A DNA stretch of 64,000 bases from Gymnogyps californianus (taxonomy: Eukaryota > Chordata > Aves > Accipitriformes > Cathartidae): assembly GCF_018139145.2 (NCBI RefSeq), contig NC_059500.1, positions 24,595,437 to 24,659,436 of the forward strand. The letters are read 5' to 3'. The first letter of the stretch is position 1, and the number at the start of each line of letters is the position of its first letter. The notes under the pieces are model-generated. The model worked only from the letters and a program-made list of their open reading frames with translations. It searched no databases and had not been told where the DNA came from. Both the position numbers and the translations under genes were made by a program. Shown piece after piece: positions 36,774-51,000 of the stretch.

Positions 36774-39700
36774 TGGAGAGGGATAAGGGTTGAGTGGAGA
36801 AGGGGAAGGAGGACTGGTGAAGATTTTTTCCATCTTGTCTACAGTTTGTATGAGAATGATTTTCAGAAAGATGATTCCTGCTGTAGTGATATGTGGTACA
36901 TTTGTGTCATGCAGCGCTCAGGGCTTAGTGCGGTGTTCTGCAGGTTCTCTCATTTGTCAAAAAAAGTGATCCATTAGAAGAAAGTGAGCTGTGTTTCTTA
37001 ATTTTGCTTTCATCGTTTTCCATTATGTTGAAATAACTAATACCAAAGTCATTCTCTAATGATAAAGAATAATGCAATTGCCTTTGAATACCTAATTCTT
37101 TCTCAAGCAAATAGTCCTGTTGGCTTCATCTGAACTTCAGGGAGAAGGGGGATCCAAGGGAGACTCAGGCTCCTGAAGGGTAAAATAAGCTCTAGTCTTT
37201 GCAGTAGTCCTGTAGGAAAGCAACATAGTGAGGGCTAGCTGGGGCTTGGGTGTGTTTGCCAGGAAAAGTCAGATCTGCTGAAAGTGAGGAGAGAAGTGTA
37301 TGGCAGAAATGGACCTTGAGATCAGTCAGGCCTTGTGAGAGGGAACAGGCAAGTTAGAGGGAGCTTGGGGTCAGGACACCTCTGGGAAGGTGGGAGGGAG
37401 GGCTGGAGCTTGGCCGCAGCCAAGGTTGTGAACAGAAAGACAGAAGCAAGCTTAAATGAACACTGAATTTCAGAGAAAGAAAGCGGTAGAGCCTGTAGGT
37501 GGCATAAGGTGCCTCGTGTTTTTTCATGAAATTGCAGGGCTGCCTAGTGAAACGTCTGAGAAGCATAGAGGTCTGTGCATGTGATGACTGCTGCTGGGAT
37601 GCCAGTGGGAGGCTGATAGGGGCAAATACAGGTGTCTTCTGGGATGGGGGCAGCTGAGGTATTGAACTATAGTTCAATATAGACAGTAGGTGTGCCATCT
37701 GTATGCTACTCACTGTTAACAGTACCAATTTTTAATTCTCCATTTCTTTAAACAAGGAATTTGGGCTTTTTCTGTTTGCAGTGACTGGTAAAGCTAACAC
37801 ATTTCATAGCATTTGCTGTGACTATTTCTGTTACCATGTTGCCATGACATCTATCTGTGTAAATTTTTATCTACGTAAAAATACCCCAAATTCCTCCCTG
37901 CCCTCCCAATATTTTGCAACTGTCTCAGTGTTTGTTTTGGTAAAGCACAGCAGTAGGGTTACTTTTTTCCCTCTTCCCAAAGTTATGCAAATGAAAGAGC
38001 AGTCCCTGTGCAGCTTGACACTAGGGAACAGTGTGTATGTACACACATTCTGATTATTCTTATTTTTAAAATTCTGTTGAGGCATGAACTCAGTCCACAC
38101 CTTATCAGAAACACAGGAATCTCCAGTTTTCTGCTGCTTTAGCAGTTGTAAAAATAGATTATATATATGTCTACTTATCCCATAGAAAATTTCTTGTTTA
38201 ACATTTATTGAAATGGATCTTACGTGTATCTTGTGGACAACCAACAAGGGAGCTTTAGGGCTAGAGTTGCTCTCGCTGATGTTTTGGTTTCATTTTATCA
38301 CTTTTACTTCACCTAAGTGCTGGACTTTTTTAAATTTCTGCCATTTTATTGTCAAAATTGTGTGTCTGTGTATGCTATGATTTGGTTTTGTGCTTTGGAG
38401 AAAGGATATGGCATATTGTTTCAGTGAGCCTATCAGCACATACATCAAGAAAAGCTCACTTCTGGGGAAAAAAACCCAGAAAACAAGAGTTAGAAAAAAC
38501 TTCCAGTAATCAGATGGCTAAGTTGAAGAAGTATTTCTCTTGGAGGTTTATGTCTAAGTGAAGAAGTTATGTTGTGAACTATACATTAATTTCCCTAGTT
38601 ACAGTTTTTTCTAAAGAGTTAAAGGAAATGTGAGGGAGCGGGAGGGGGGCAGAACTGGTGAGGGGGCTGGGAAGGAGGAGAGGTGTCCTCTGCAGGAGTT
38701 GGGAGCTGGAGTAGAAATAAGGAGGCAGACATGAATGAGTACTTTGTGCCAAAGAGACAAAGCAGCTCACACACCACATGCACACAAAATGTGTGTATGC
38801 AAATGTGTATATTTATGCTACTGTGAAGGGGTGGTGTATATTTATACTACTGTGACAGTTGTAGGTGTCGAAATAAGTATCAACGATGCACAGTTTATGG
38901 GATTTTTATTGCTGGCACCACTATTTGCCCAACTGGATATAGTAACACATGCTTGTCTCCTGCAAAACATTCCTTTCATCTCCAGCTAATGCTGTTTAAT
39001 GGGCCTGGATAAGGACTGCGTAAACAGAAGCAGAAGCTGCGTGGTTTGTGTGTGTGTGTATGTGTAAGTATTCAGCTTCACTGTTTTTACTCTCTCTCTC
39101 TCCACCCCCCTTTAACAGGAAGGGCCTTGTGTGGCTGTCATCTCTCACCTGTTTTTACATGCTTTTACTTCAGCTGCATCATTACCTTCTCTTGAGTTGC
39201 CTTAGAAGTTAACTCAGCACTGCTGGAATAAGAGGAATACATCAGCTATATCTCTACATATTTGCTGACTTCTATGCTAAAGCGTGGGAAAAGAGAAGAG
39301 GATCAGGTACAGATACTGCCAGCTGATTTTTGAGAAGATGAATTTGAGGCACGTAGTTGGGAATGAGATCTTTTGCTCTGTTATTTATTTTTTTTCCCTT
39401 TGAACTATCTTAACATTTTTAGAAGTAAAACATAGTCTGGGTTCCATTCTTGACATGGCAGAAGCTTAATAAGAAAACAGAATATTTGCTGAGATCTTTG
39501 CTTTGGATTTGTTCTTTAGATTTTTCTAAGATGGTATTTATCCATATCCTGTCTGCTCCCCCCATCCCCAATCCTTCCCTCCAGCAGAAAGAACAAAAAA
39601 GCCCCTCCTCCCCAAGTTCTTAAAAAATCTCCTCCTGCCTCCTACTCTGTCTCGTACCCTAAGCTGTATGAGGGGAAGTCAGTCCAATGGTGAAGACATG

Positions 39701-41514
39701 TGACTACTGTCTTGCAGTATTTGTTAGAAGGACAGAGTAATGCAAGTTCTTCAGAGATTTTCATGAAGTTGAAGTGAAGGTAACTGAAATAGCTTGAAAG
39801 AAATATAATTTTCTGCACGGTCTTTCTGTGTATGCTAAAGCTGAGGATGCAGTCAGACCACAGCAGTCATATACAGTTAAAGAAGCTGCTACTGTTCACT
39901 GTTACTCTGGTTTCTTGTCTATTCAGTGTCTTAAGCTGCAAGTAATAGATCTTGGCCTCCTGTATGAGGTGTATCTATTTCTCAACGAGTCCCTGGTCTA
40001 GTTAGTTGTTTCTGCACTTACTAAATGACACAGAGCACTTCCCTTTGCAAAGAGTTGTTGCCTTTCCCACTCCTTATGAAGATGAATTAATAATTTTTCT
40101 CTCTTAATTAGGTTCCATCTGCTGTTCCTGTCTTGAATTCTAAAGGTTATAGTTATTACCATATTCATAAAATCGCCCAACTGTGTAAGAGAACTTTAAC
40201 AACAATTTTAAAGCCAAGTTCCTCTATTATGCCTCATTCAGCGTACGTTTTGCCATCAGTGATAGGGAAGCTGATCATGTGGGGCAAGTCCTGCAAATGC
40301 TTTTCTGTTGTCTTATAGCAGAAACATGCCACTCTGCCAAGAGGAGTATATCAGTATTTCAATAAAACTCATACAAACTAGAGCTTCCAAACACAAAATG
40401 CCCAAATATCCATAGCTCTTGGATGAAAATCTTTTTAATATTCTGGCTTCCTCTAAATCTGTAGCGGTCAGTATCTTGTTGCTTGCTATTATAAATTGAA
40501 TACGTAAGAATATACTTGCGTTTAGTCAACAGTGGATTTGGCATGAACAGACAGCCTTGGCTTTCTTTCTCAAGAAATCTGAAAAGAAAACCTGATAGAC
40601 CAAGATGAATACTATGTGAGGGTCGAGTGGTGATTTATTTTTCCATCAGGGGTGAAGGGCACTGGGGATCTGATCTTAATGTACGTGTCACTTCAAGTGC
40701 AAGACCTGCAGCTACAAGATAATCACATTGCAGTGTTTGGCACAAGGTTAAATTTTCCTTCTCTCTCACCCTACATGTACGCATCTTTTCTTACCTTTCT
40801 CTGCTTTTCTCCCCTGTGTTCTCACTTAGTCCATAGGAAGTACCTGAAGGTAAAGCTTACTTTCTTCTGCTTCCCAGCCATCCGTTGCTTCTGATCTAGG
40901 CTTACACTGGTTATCTTTTAAATGATAGTGTTTTTACAAGAAGAAAGAAAATGACATCTCTGGATTGCTTGCTTGACATAATCCCTTTCTTTAAGGAATA
41001 CCTGGTTGTTCCACTGATGATAGCTAAATAGTATGGTCAATGTCTGAAATCAGCTTTTAGAAATCCATTCCTCATCTTGCCTTATGGGTGATTCTTCACC
41101 TCATCCAGTGAGTGGTTGTGTTTGTTTCTGCCCCAGCTTCTCTTTCCCCTCGCAGTCTGTAGTCCTCTGCAATATGCTGTGCTCCTACGTCGATCTAAAT
41201 GAACATGCAACACGACAGATGATCTTCGGCATGAGTATTAGGCAATTCCTGCAAATCAGAGATTTGAGGGTCTGAGAACTGAGATCTAACAGTTCTTCTC
41301 TGGTCAATTTTAATAGCTTACTTCCCCCGGCAATCTGCTTCACCCCTTCACTCAAAATTACTGCCTGTTCAGTGTGATGTATTCACTTAACCCTCTGCCA
41401 GAGGTTACCAGCTTTGTACCTAAGTGCTAAAAGGGAACATGTGCCTCTTCCGCCTTCACAGGTCAGTGCATTAGTCTGAGCTGCTGAGGAGAGGAAGTGT
41501 GCTGAAGACTGTGG
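36774..41514. other. Non-coding DNA with minor simple repeats
   Basis: No gene supported. It contains a 20-bp perfect palindrome (37,660-37,679), (TG)n at 39,047-39,059 and (TC)n at 39,091-39,102. Two frames of 124 and 126 codons on the minus strand (37,354-37,728 and 37,867-38,247) have no recognisable domains. Confidence 0.5.
37660..37679. repeat. Perfect 20-bp palindrome
   Basis: TATTGAACTA is followed immediately by its own reverse complement, with no spacer. All ten base pairs match and pairing stops at the next position on each side. No known binding-site family fits the full length. Confidence 0.85.
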
Positions 41515-42024
41515 ATGAAGATGGCTGAGAGCTTGCTCAGTGATGGAGGGGCAGGCGGGCAGCTGGTATTCAGCCGTCCCAGCATGGTTTGCCAGAGACA
41601 TCTCTCAGTGCCCTCAGTTCTTTGTTATAAAGGTGGTTATTTTTTGCCTGCCTGCAGTGGTGAATTACAGTGCTCAACCCCTGCCTGTGTTCTTGTTTGG
41701 ATCTGTTTCAGAGGTTTTGCCTTCGTATTATTTGAGAATGGCCAGGGAGCTCTGGAGCAAAGGGTTAAATGTTTGTTAATCACTGTTAATACTCTTTTTG
41801 CAGTTGAAAATGATGCACATTTGATTCCTCTTTACCTTACATTTCAGTTGGTTCCCTACCATGCTGCCTGCCATGTTCTTGACAGAGACAGGCAGCAATA
41901 TACTCATCATTGCTGTCTGTGGACTGAAGACCAGTATGAACTGTGTGCACGTGGTGTGCAGACTGAGTCAGTTTGTATACTCGAAGTGATAGTCCATTCA
42001 AGTATTGAGGTACTGCAGAAATAA
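41515..42024 (+). other. Anonymous 169-codon open frame
   Basis: The longest plus-strand open frame in the window. The translation has no signal peptide, repeat, coiled coil or motif that I recognise. It contains a cysteine/histidine-rich stretch near residues 117-143, with no regular zinc-finger spacing. No CpG island, clear Kozak start or nearby exon supports it. With 64 kb read in six frames, one or two frames of this length are near chance expectation. I list it so it can be tested, not as a gene. Confidence 0.1.
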
Positions 42025-45000
42025 TCTTAGTTGTGTTGCCATTTAATTAACTCTTGATGTAGCTGGGAAAGCGTGCACAACTGTGTAATTTACATACTAA
42101 CATCTATTTCAGAAAGTAGCAATATATTATGGGAGCTAAAAATGAGACCACATTTAATTTCAGCTTTTGGTGATAGGGGGTTTTTTTTGAGTCTGTTGCT
42201 AATGGTAAAGGAGCTGTGGGCATCTCCTCAATAGATTTGTTTGTGTAGCACAAATTGTACTCACACTTGCAAAGGGAGCCCTGGGACATGGATATTTGAC
42301 ACTGAGCTATAAATTTCCTTTATCTAACAGGCATTTGAATGTATTTCTTCAAGCACTTCAAGAATCCCATCCTTCTCAATGTTGCCCTTAGAGTTTAAGA
42401 TTTTGGAGAAGAAACGCATCCCAGGAGAAGGGTCAAATTCTGTTTGCATTTGTGAAGCTTAAATATATGTTTAGGGATTGGTAATACTCTGCAGTTTGTG
42501 TCTGATTATTTTTTTAAGCTTGATGAAATATGTGGTTATTGCCAAATGTATTTTTTCCCTAAGGCCTTTTGTGGGTAAGTAATATCTGCCTCTGCCTCTC
42601 CTCTGTCTTCAGGGGACAGAGTATATTTGGGTTCCATTTACAGATTAGTCAAAAGTGTCTTTGCTGACCTCTTGGCAAGTTGCTGCATTCATCCCTATCT
42701 CCATTGTCTCTTGCTGTCTTTAAGGACCTCTTGGAATTGCAATAATTTTAGGAAATATCTCTTGGGGGGCAGGATAAATAGGAGGTACCTCAGCCTCCCT
42801 ACATCACCTTAATTGCAGTTATTATCAGGATTTGGATTTTGCTGTGTGTCTTCCATCTCTAGTTTGTGGTTGTTATTCCAGAATGTGGTAAGGACCTGCT
42901 TTAGCTTTGCCTATTTTACTGAACTGAGCAAGTCTGCCTGGACAGGGGTTCAGTGCATGTGTATGTAGGCAGCTGATGGCTTTGTATTTCTTTTTGAATT
43001 CAAGATGCTGCTGTAGTAACTACAGATGGGTTTTTTGCATAGAATTATCAGCTGCATAGCTTAGGAGGCTGAAAAGCTGTTGAACTCATAAAGGAATATA
43101 TATTTTTTTAATTTGGATACCTTTTATTTGGAATTGCAAATGATAGCAATTTAGATCTTATTTGAAAGGTAACATACAAGAAAGTGTAGATTAACACTCC
43201 CTCTTATGTGGCTGGTGTCTTTCCTTTTTTTGTGTAAGATGAATGGATGGAAAGCAAACCAGTAACACTTCTTTTTTCTGGCTTGGCTCATAGGTCTAGA
43301 AAATTAGGAGTTAGCAACTGGGAAAGACTAACATTATTTTTGCCTTACTTACTGGAAGAGTTGTGGTGCTGGTGGGACTGGAAGAGTCACCAACGAAGGT
43401 GACTGGTGGCATTCGGAATGAAATCCTGCTCTCTTGGGATTAGTAGCAGTTGCTGAAGCAATGAATAAACATGGAATTAAAAGCTAGTAATTTTTGAATG
43501 TTTTAGAACGGTAATGAGGAAACAGCAACAAAGGACTTTTACCTCCTTTTCTAGCAAATGGAAGAAGTGCCCCTCCTTCCTTCTGCTGGAGTTCTTGTAA
43601 AGTGGGAAAGTATTACCCAAAACGTAGGTGGAAAAGTGTGTTTGTGTTGCACTGAAGTGTGCTTATATAAAATTATCATGTATTCTCTGCCATAAAATAT
43701 GCTAGCAAGTTTAGGTACTGTGTATAGCTTGAGGCCTCATGTGAGACTGCACATATTGCTGATCGTAGGAGAAAATAAAAATTTTTCCTCCTCTCCCCCA
43801 AACGAAGGGGAATTCTGATACAGAGCCAGTCAATGAAACGCTGCATGCACCATAAAAGCCAGAATGGTGTATGCATTTGTGCTTTGCCATAGAGGCAAAG
43901 CACCTGCTCCACAAGAACAATCAGTGAAATTACTAGACGTAATTGATGTTTGTGCAAAACAGGGAGCATTTGTTTTTTTCCTTCTTGTGGTTAATGTTCA
44001 GTGTGATAATGCAAATGAGTCCTCCGTATCGCTCGCTACTCTGTCCTGTCACATGTACTTTTTATCTTTTTCCTTTGTCTTGTGGGTACTAGCAGTTGCT
44101 AAATGGCTTTTATGGAGGATAATATATTTAGGAAGCAATTTCCATTTGAGATTTTTACTGCTACCTCTCCCTCTCTGTGACCTAGGGAGTGGAAGGCTGA
44201 TACAATACAGTTATCTTCCCAAGTTGAGTCACTTTAAAGCATGTGCTTGTAATATACGGGTTTTAATAATCTCTCCTGCCACAGAGCAGAAACTGGTCTC
44301 TGAATGAGGACAACCAGATGAAACTTGCTTCCGTGTAAACATGGTTTGGGCAGAATCAGCCAATTTCAAGGCGGATTAGTGTCAGTGCAGTGAAAACAGG
44401 ATAAGGAAACTATGAATATGGGGAGAACTTGAGCATCACTTGTAAAAAAAGAAAAATCTGCATGGGATTGTTTCCCTTCCTCAGTCCCCCCAACTCCACA
44501 ATCTTCTTGTCCTGTCTCATGAGCCTTTTGTGCTTCAAGGGTAGGGCAACACAGCAGGACAAAAAAATGAAGGGAGAGCTGGCCTCCTGGGCAGGCGAGC
44601 AGAGCATAACACTGGCTGCTCTCTCGTCCTGATCTGCAAGACTGCAGGTCCAAATCAACAGGTTTCTGTTCCTGATGCTCCTTCCAGGTGCTACCTCTGT
44701 TTGCCGTTTTTGACCAACCTGGGGTTTTTGTTTTAAGCATGTTGGTGTCCAGGCTGAGGAAGATAAATTTTAAAGAAAAAAGGTCTTGTAGAGTAACATA
44801 TTTTGAGAGATTTGTACCAGCTGCATGGGCAGAGAGTCCTTAAGCCTGGGATATCTGGGCACCTGCAGAGACCTTTTTTCTTACGAGTCCATCCTGTAAA
44901 TACCTTTTCACTGGGAATGCTGTGTTTGAGCTGCAGGTGCACCTTTTTGGCTCGTGGGAGAGGTCCCAGGAGCTGCTGCTCAACTTGCACCAGTGAGTTT

Positions 45001-48000
45001 TATAAAAATGTGTATGTATTGCAAATTTACCCTTGAGAACCTGGCTGAGCAGCCTGGAGCTCATGTCATCGCTAACTTTTGTCTTACCCTTTACACCTGT
45101 ATTATGATAGTCTAGGACAACGCTGTGTGGTTAAATGGGTTTCTGCTGCAGGTTTGATGCGTGATGCTGGTTTAACAGGGCCTTTTTGTTCTGTCAAGTA
45201 TATAGTATATCTGAGTATTTTCCTCCTCCAAATTATCTTCATCCATTAAAACAGTAAAAAGTGCAATTTACCTTGGAAATCTTATTTTATGGGGTTTACA
45301 AACAGCTTACTCATTCTTAGTACTTCTCTCAGATTTGAATTTTTTTAAATGGCCTGCTAAAATTATCTGAGAATGAAACTATAAAAAGCTGAGGGCTTGC
45401 ACATCTGAAATGATGAAGAAAAAGAAACATGCAGAAATTTCATTTTGATTTCCGTGTTGGGAGTGATAGCTGGGGTTTTGCCTTCAGGAACAAAAGATTA
45501 GCAAGAGGCAAAGCTTTTTGTAGGAGTTTTGAAGTAATGACATGGTTGTCCCAACTTGCAGCAGCTCATTGAAAAGCATAAAATATATTACTGGATCAGC
45601 TTGCTCCTAAACTATGTAATTTAGGATAGCATAAATGTGTTTCATATTAAGTGGGATCTTATGTTGATTTATTACCTGACTAATGTCAGCCTTCCTATCC
45701 AAAGTGGTGTGTTTCCAGATTCCATTTCCTACTGATTGTTAGTACATAGTTTCTCCAGGGCTGTACTGTGGAGGGAGTTTCTCTTGGGATGAAACATTTC
45801 TGGAGGAAGGCTTCTTTTTGCTGAAGAGCTGCATGTTGATTGGCAATGTTTTCTAAGCAGCTTCAGCCAACAGCATCCACATATTTGAATCTGCAGAGAT
45901 TTCTGTGAAAGATCAATTCTTTTTAACAGTTGCTTTCAGTCCCCTCAGCTTTCATTTTGCCCCTCTTTGCAGATGTAAATCATCCCAAAAAGTTTATTTT
46001 TTTTTCTTCTCCTGTAAAAATGTATGCAAACCAAGAAATGAGGCATTTCTGCTGTAATATTTTGGATAAGCTTCCAGCTTTACTAACCCTATTTTATTTT
46101 AATCTTCTGTCACACACTGTAGATCTTGGCAAGCTGAAAAGTTGTGGTTCAGCTGTTGTTTCCATTTTATTTTGTAAAGATGTGATATGTTTACCCAAAT
46201 AATGAAAAGCTGTGAAAAGAGCATGATAAACTCTTTTCTGCACTGAATTATTTTAGGGGTATCTAAAATATGAAATAATTACCCTGCACCTCAGGAAGTA
46301 CCCAACTACTTTCTTATGATGGGGTAGATATGTAGCATGGGGACTCCTCTTCTTCTTTGAAACCATAAAAGAAATCCTGACTGTAAGTTAAGCTGTTTGT
46401 TCAAAAAGCCAAAATTCTCCTTGTCTGTTTTTTAAAATGACTGGATGGATGTTCATAAGCTTTGTTTTGTTTTGTGTCTCTCATACTTTTTTAATACAGC
46501 AAACTGTGGCTGTAAAGAAATTCTCTGTTGTAATATGGAAGAAAAGGAGCAGTGATTTTACAGGAATTGTTTTTTTCAGAGCAGAATCTCTTGAGCAGTT
46601 AAACTTGTTGTCGTTTTAGAATTGAGTGCAAGCACCATAAGCAATAAAATTTCCAATTCAGTGGTAAACAGTCTCTTTGAACTGAGCTGGGGAGCAAGCT
46701 GTCTAATTTAAGTTCTGAGCATGACTGTTGGTAAAGGTAGGAAAACATTGTGCTGGAAGGGTTATTTTCAAGTTGCCTGATATCACTGAGGTCTCTGAAA
46801 GGAGCTGGAAAGAGCCTAGTTTTGTTCTAGCTATTCTAGTGTATGCAAAATTGGTAACAACAGCTTGCTTTTTTCTGTTGCTAATTTTGGTCTGTACTTA
46901 CGCACCTGCCATTACTGCAATTGCTTTGTAAGTTTTATAAACTTCCAAGGAAGGAGTCATTAAGCATCTGTTTGTAAGTACGGAAGAAACGCTGTCGATG
47001 CTTTCACAGAGAATCAATTCTTTTTTTTTTTACTTTGGGTGTGCACAGATTAGTTTGGATGATAAGAGCAGCAGTATTGGCTCCATCTTGCACAGAATCA
47101 GATCTTTGATTCTGGTAGTAACAATACTGAAGGCTTCTAAGAAAGTTTAGAAAAATGTTGCAAATATAAATCAATATGTTTCCTTGGTGTGCTAGCCTGG
47201 CGTTTGGCAGTTGGTGACTTACAGTAAGAAAAAAAAAATACTTGAAATGGAGATTCAGTTAAAATATTGGTTAAGAATGAGATTTGGAAGCATTTTAACT
47301 TCTTGAGATTTTGAACAGACACTGGTTTTCTTCTCTGTGTGGGAATACTTCTATGAATACTTCTGATGGCCTAAAATTGCACAAAATAATTCTTTTAGTT
47401 GCCCACAGGTTGTAAGGAGTTAAAAAACAGAAGGAAAAGCTGCTAGAGCTCTAGTGAAAAATTTGACTAGTCTTCCTACATGCTTTGCTGTGTCTATGCA
47501 GAACAATTCTTTATGAATTGTTCAGCTCACCAAAGTGTGTTTTGATCTTGCAAAAAATGCTACACTATTTGAAAATACCTTCATCCCAAAGCCAATTAGT
47601 AGATAGATTCTGGTATTTTGCTGGCAATAAAATTTCTGAAACTAAAGATCTTGACACCATTCAAAAAGTAGTGAAAAAGTAGTAGAAGCAGATTAAATAT
47701 ATAAAATGTTATTTTTATGAATGTCATTCTGAAATTAAAACAGCCGGGGAATAGAACTTCAGTACAAAGTTGACCCAGAGATGAATAAACTTCAAAGGTA
47801 TTTATATGGGTAATTTTTTATTTTTGCTTTTTAAATCCATGGACCTTCAGTAGTAAGCAGTACTCTGGCTGCTGTGTGGCTGTCAGAAGCCGTTGCGTGG
47901 ATGTCTGTGTTGCTAAATATGCTTTCTTGCAGCTTCGAGAATGTGATTACGTAGCTGACTAATATGTTGTCCTTATGACAGGACTGAGATATTGCTGCAT

Positions 48001-51000
48001 TCCTTGTCCAGAGCATGTAAGATCTGGTTTTATGTTCTGTATAGTCAATGATATACTTAAACCTCGCGAAAGATTTATTAACAAAGACTTCAAGAGTGAG
48101 CATTCTGTATTGTTTAATTGGTAAGGCATTCTCTTCCTCACAAGTTACAGTTGCTATAAGCAGGGAAGAGTGAAAATAACCATCATATAAAATTGTTGAA
48201 CAAAGCAGCAACAGAATTACGGCTTAATACAATCTTACATGTGATGTAAGAGATCACAAACTATGTCTTTTAAAACAGATAGGTAGAGTGCAGCTGGTGC
48301 TCCAGTAGCCTCCTGGGGCTTGCTGTTGCTCCTTTTCAATTTCCCCTCATCCTGAGTTTCCGGTTTTAGTCTGGTGAGGATTTGAAGGACTTTTGCAGCT
48401 CACTGCAGGGATCTTTCAAAGATATGCATGGGAGCAGCTGAGCCATTTGAGCACAGAGAAAGCTTGAAAATGAGCTGACCTTGAACAAAACATTTTGCTT
48501 TGGTTATCGTTGAAGGTAGGAGGGCTGCCTGTTACTTTCTGCCAGACAGCTCACCCATTGAAGTGAGAACCTTAGCTCCCCCTCGGATTAGCTGTGAAGC
48601 TGGTGTACTAAGCACTCCGCTCCACTGTGTGTACAGATTTGTGCTTACTAGTGCAAAATCAATTTGCTTGCCTCTTCCCAATTTGAAGATTGTCTTTTGC
48701 CTGACTGAAATTTTACAAAATGTTTAGCACAGATTTCTGCTAAGCAGGATGGAGCAGTGCAGTTAATTTTTTCCTTTAAAAACAAAGTGTTTGTATGTAC
48801 AAAGAGAACAATGCTTTTCTAATCAAAGGCATACCTAAAATCTGCGATTAGAAGAGGGTGTCCCCACCCTCCACTCCAGCCAAATCCCAATTGAAAAGCA
48901 TAGCCCGCAGGTTGGAAATGGGGCCCTTAAGCTCCATTAAGTTGTTTTAAACTCCAGCATGCTGAGATTTTTTCAGCTTTTGGATGGTAAACAAGATCTG
49001 TGATTTCCGTCGATGATACAATTTAACTTTTGGCAAGGTATATGGCTTTGTTCAGAAAGGAGAGATGAGCTCTTCAGCAGTGGCTGAAGCTACTGAGGGA
49101 CACATTTTACATTTAAAGATCACCCAACTAATCTCTCTTTTTAGGTCTCTACAAAAGCGGCTCTTTATGGAGCTCAACAATTTAAAATAAAATCATCTTT
49201 GCCTTTCCAAACTTGGCAAAACACTGTGACCAGATTTCTTCTAAGTAGGGAGAGGCCAAGCAGATCTCCCTTTATATTTTGTAATGATACTCTTTCTTGT
49301 TCTGTGTTGGACAAGTGGATTTTGGATGCAGTCCATCTGGAATGTTAGGTGCATTGTAGAAACATCCCACTGTTGCGAAGAGCTGCTCTAATTTCCAAGT
49401 GCTACCAGACAAATTGCAACTCTGGTTCTGTCAACATTACCTCTTAGGGGTTTAACAGGTAGGGGTCACCATCCTTGAGACAAAGGTAGATGTGCTTTTT
49501 CCCTGTACTGAAAACACTGCTGTATAAGCAGCATCTATGTAAAAACACACGAACAAACCCTTTGCTGGAATCCCAGGGGGGTACTGTTCATATATTTGTG
49601 ATTTATTTGTTCAAGAAAACAATAACCAAATGTGAATGATGGCTTCAGATGTACTCTGAAGGACACAAGAAATGAGAATGCTGTTTGCTGCTTTGAAAGT
49701 GAGGATCTTGGCTTAGGTTTTGTGACCTGAAAAGAAGTGCTGGCAATGAAAGGTGAAAACCTGTTTGATTGGCCTGTGGTCTTTTTGATCTGTGAACACA
49801 ATTTAGCATACCATCTGGGGAAAATGTCTTCTACTGGCACAGAGAGGAAGTAGACAAACCAAGAACAGTGTCCAAATGTACTTTAATTTCTGTTGCTCTT
49901 GAATCTGTTCAGTCTCATTTTGATTAAGGGACTAGAACTGTACATCTGCAAGGTACAATGCACAGTTATCCCAGTGACTGGATACTAAATTGCAAGGATA
50001 TATTTAATCATATCCTTATTACAATCTATTAGCAGGGCTTTAAAGATGCTTTCTCCCGCCTTACCCTCGGCTTTCCCCTCCAAAAAACAACAGAAACTAG
50101 TTTTAGATACTTGCAAAGCTGCTTTTTTTAAAAGGAGCACTACAACCTAGCAAAGAAAAATTGAGGTTTGCTACTGTTAATATTACTTATTTTTAGTTAG
50201 TCGTTATTGATGTGTGCACTGCTGTCTAGATTGCATAGGAATCATATTTGAATCTTGCCTCAAATTATGTATTAATTAATTGGGTAAACTGAGTTACCAG
50301 GGTTCCTTTGTTAGACTGTACTATACTTGCATTGTTTTTTGTAGAACTGTAGTTTGGTTTTTTTGTTTAGGTTTTTTTGACAAACAAATCTATAGCTCTC
50401 TCTGTCGAGAAAGAACCTTCTAATTTAATCCTAAAAGAGACTGGCTTTTTGGAACTGGAAGGCAAAATATATCCAAGGCATTTCCAGCTGTCCCACTCAT
50501 CTCTAGAATCTAGTGCTCCCTCAATAGCAGTCAAATACCAGATCTTTTCTCCCTATAAAATTCCTTACAGACATGGAGCAATTTAGACTCTCCTTTTCTT
50601 CTGTTTTTGCACTTCTCTGCTGAGTATGCCTGGAAAGCATGAAATAAACAATTATGAATTAGAGAACAGAGTAGAAGTGCAGTACAATGCAACTAAAGAG
50701 AAAACAAAACTGTTTGTTTGTATAGAAACTGAGGGATATCTGAGAAGGAGAAGGGGACGAGCTTAAAGCACACTTAAACAGAGATGGAGCTGAGTCTTCA
50801 TGAGGATCTGAAGAAATTTGTCTTTTCAAAGGGCACTCAGAAATACTGGGCAGATGATGCGTTGTTGAAAGCAGAAAAAGAAGCTGCCGACCTACTAAGT
50901 TGAACATTAAAAGGCACTTAGATCTATATGGCTTTCTTCCATCCTCTACTGTGCCAAATTAACCTTTTTCTAAATTTTCCTATTCGTTAAACAAATCAAA

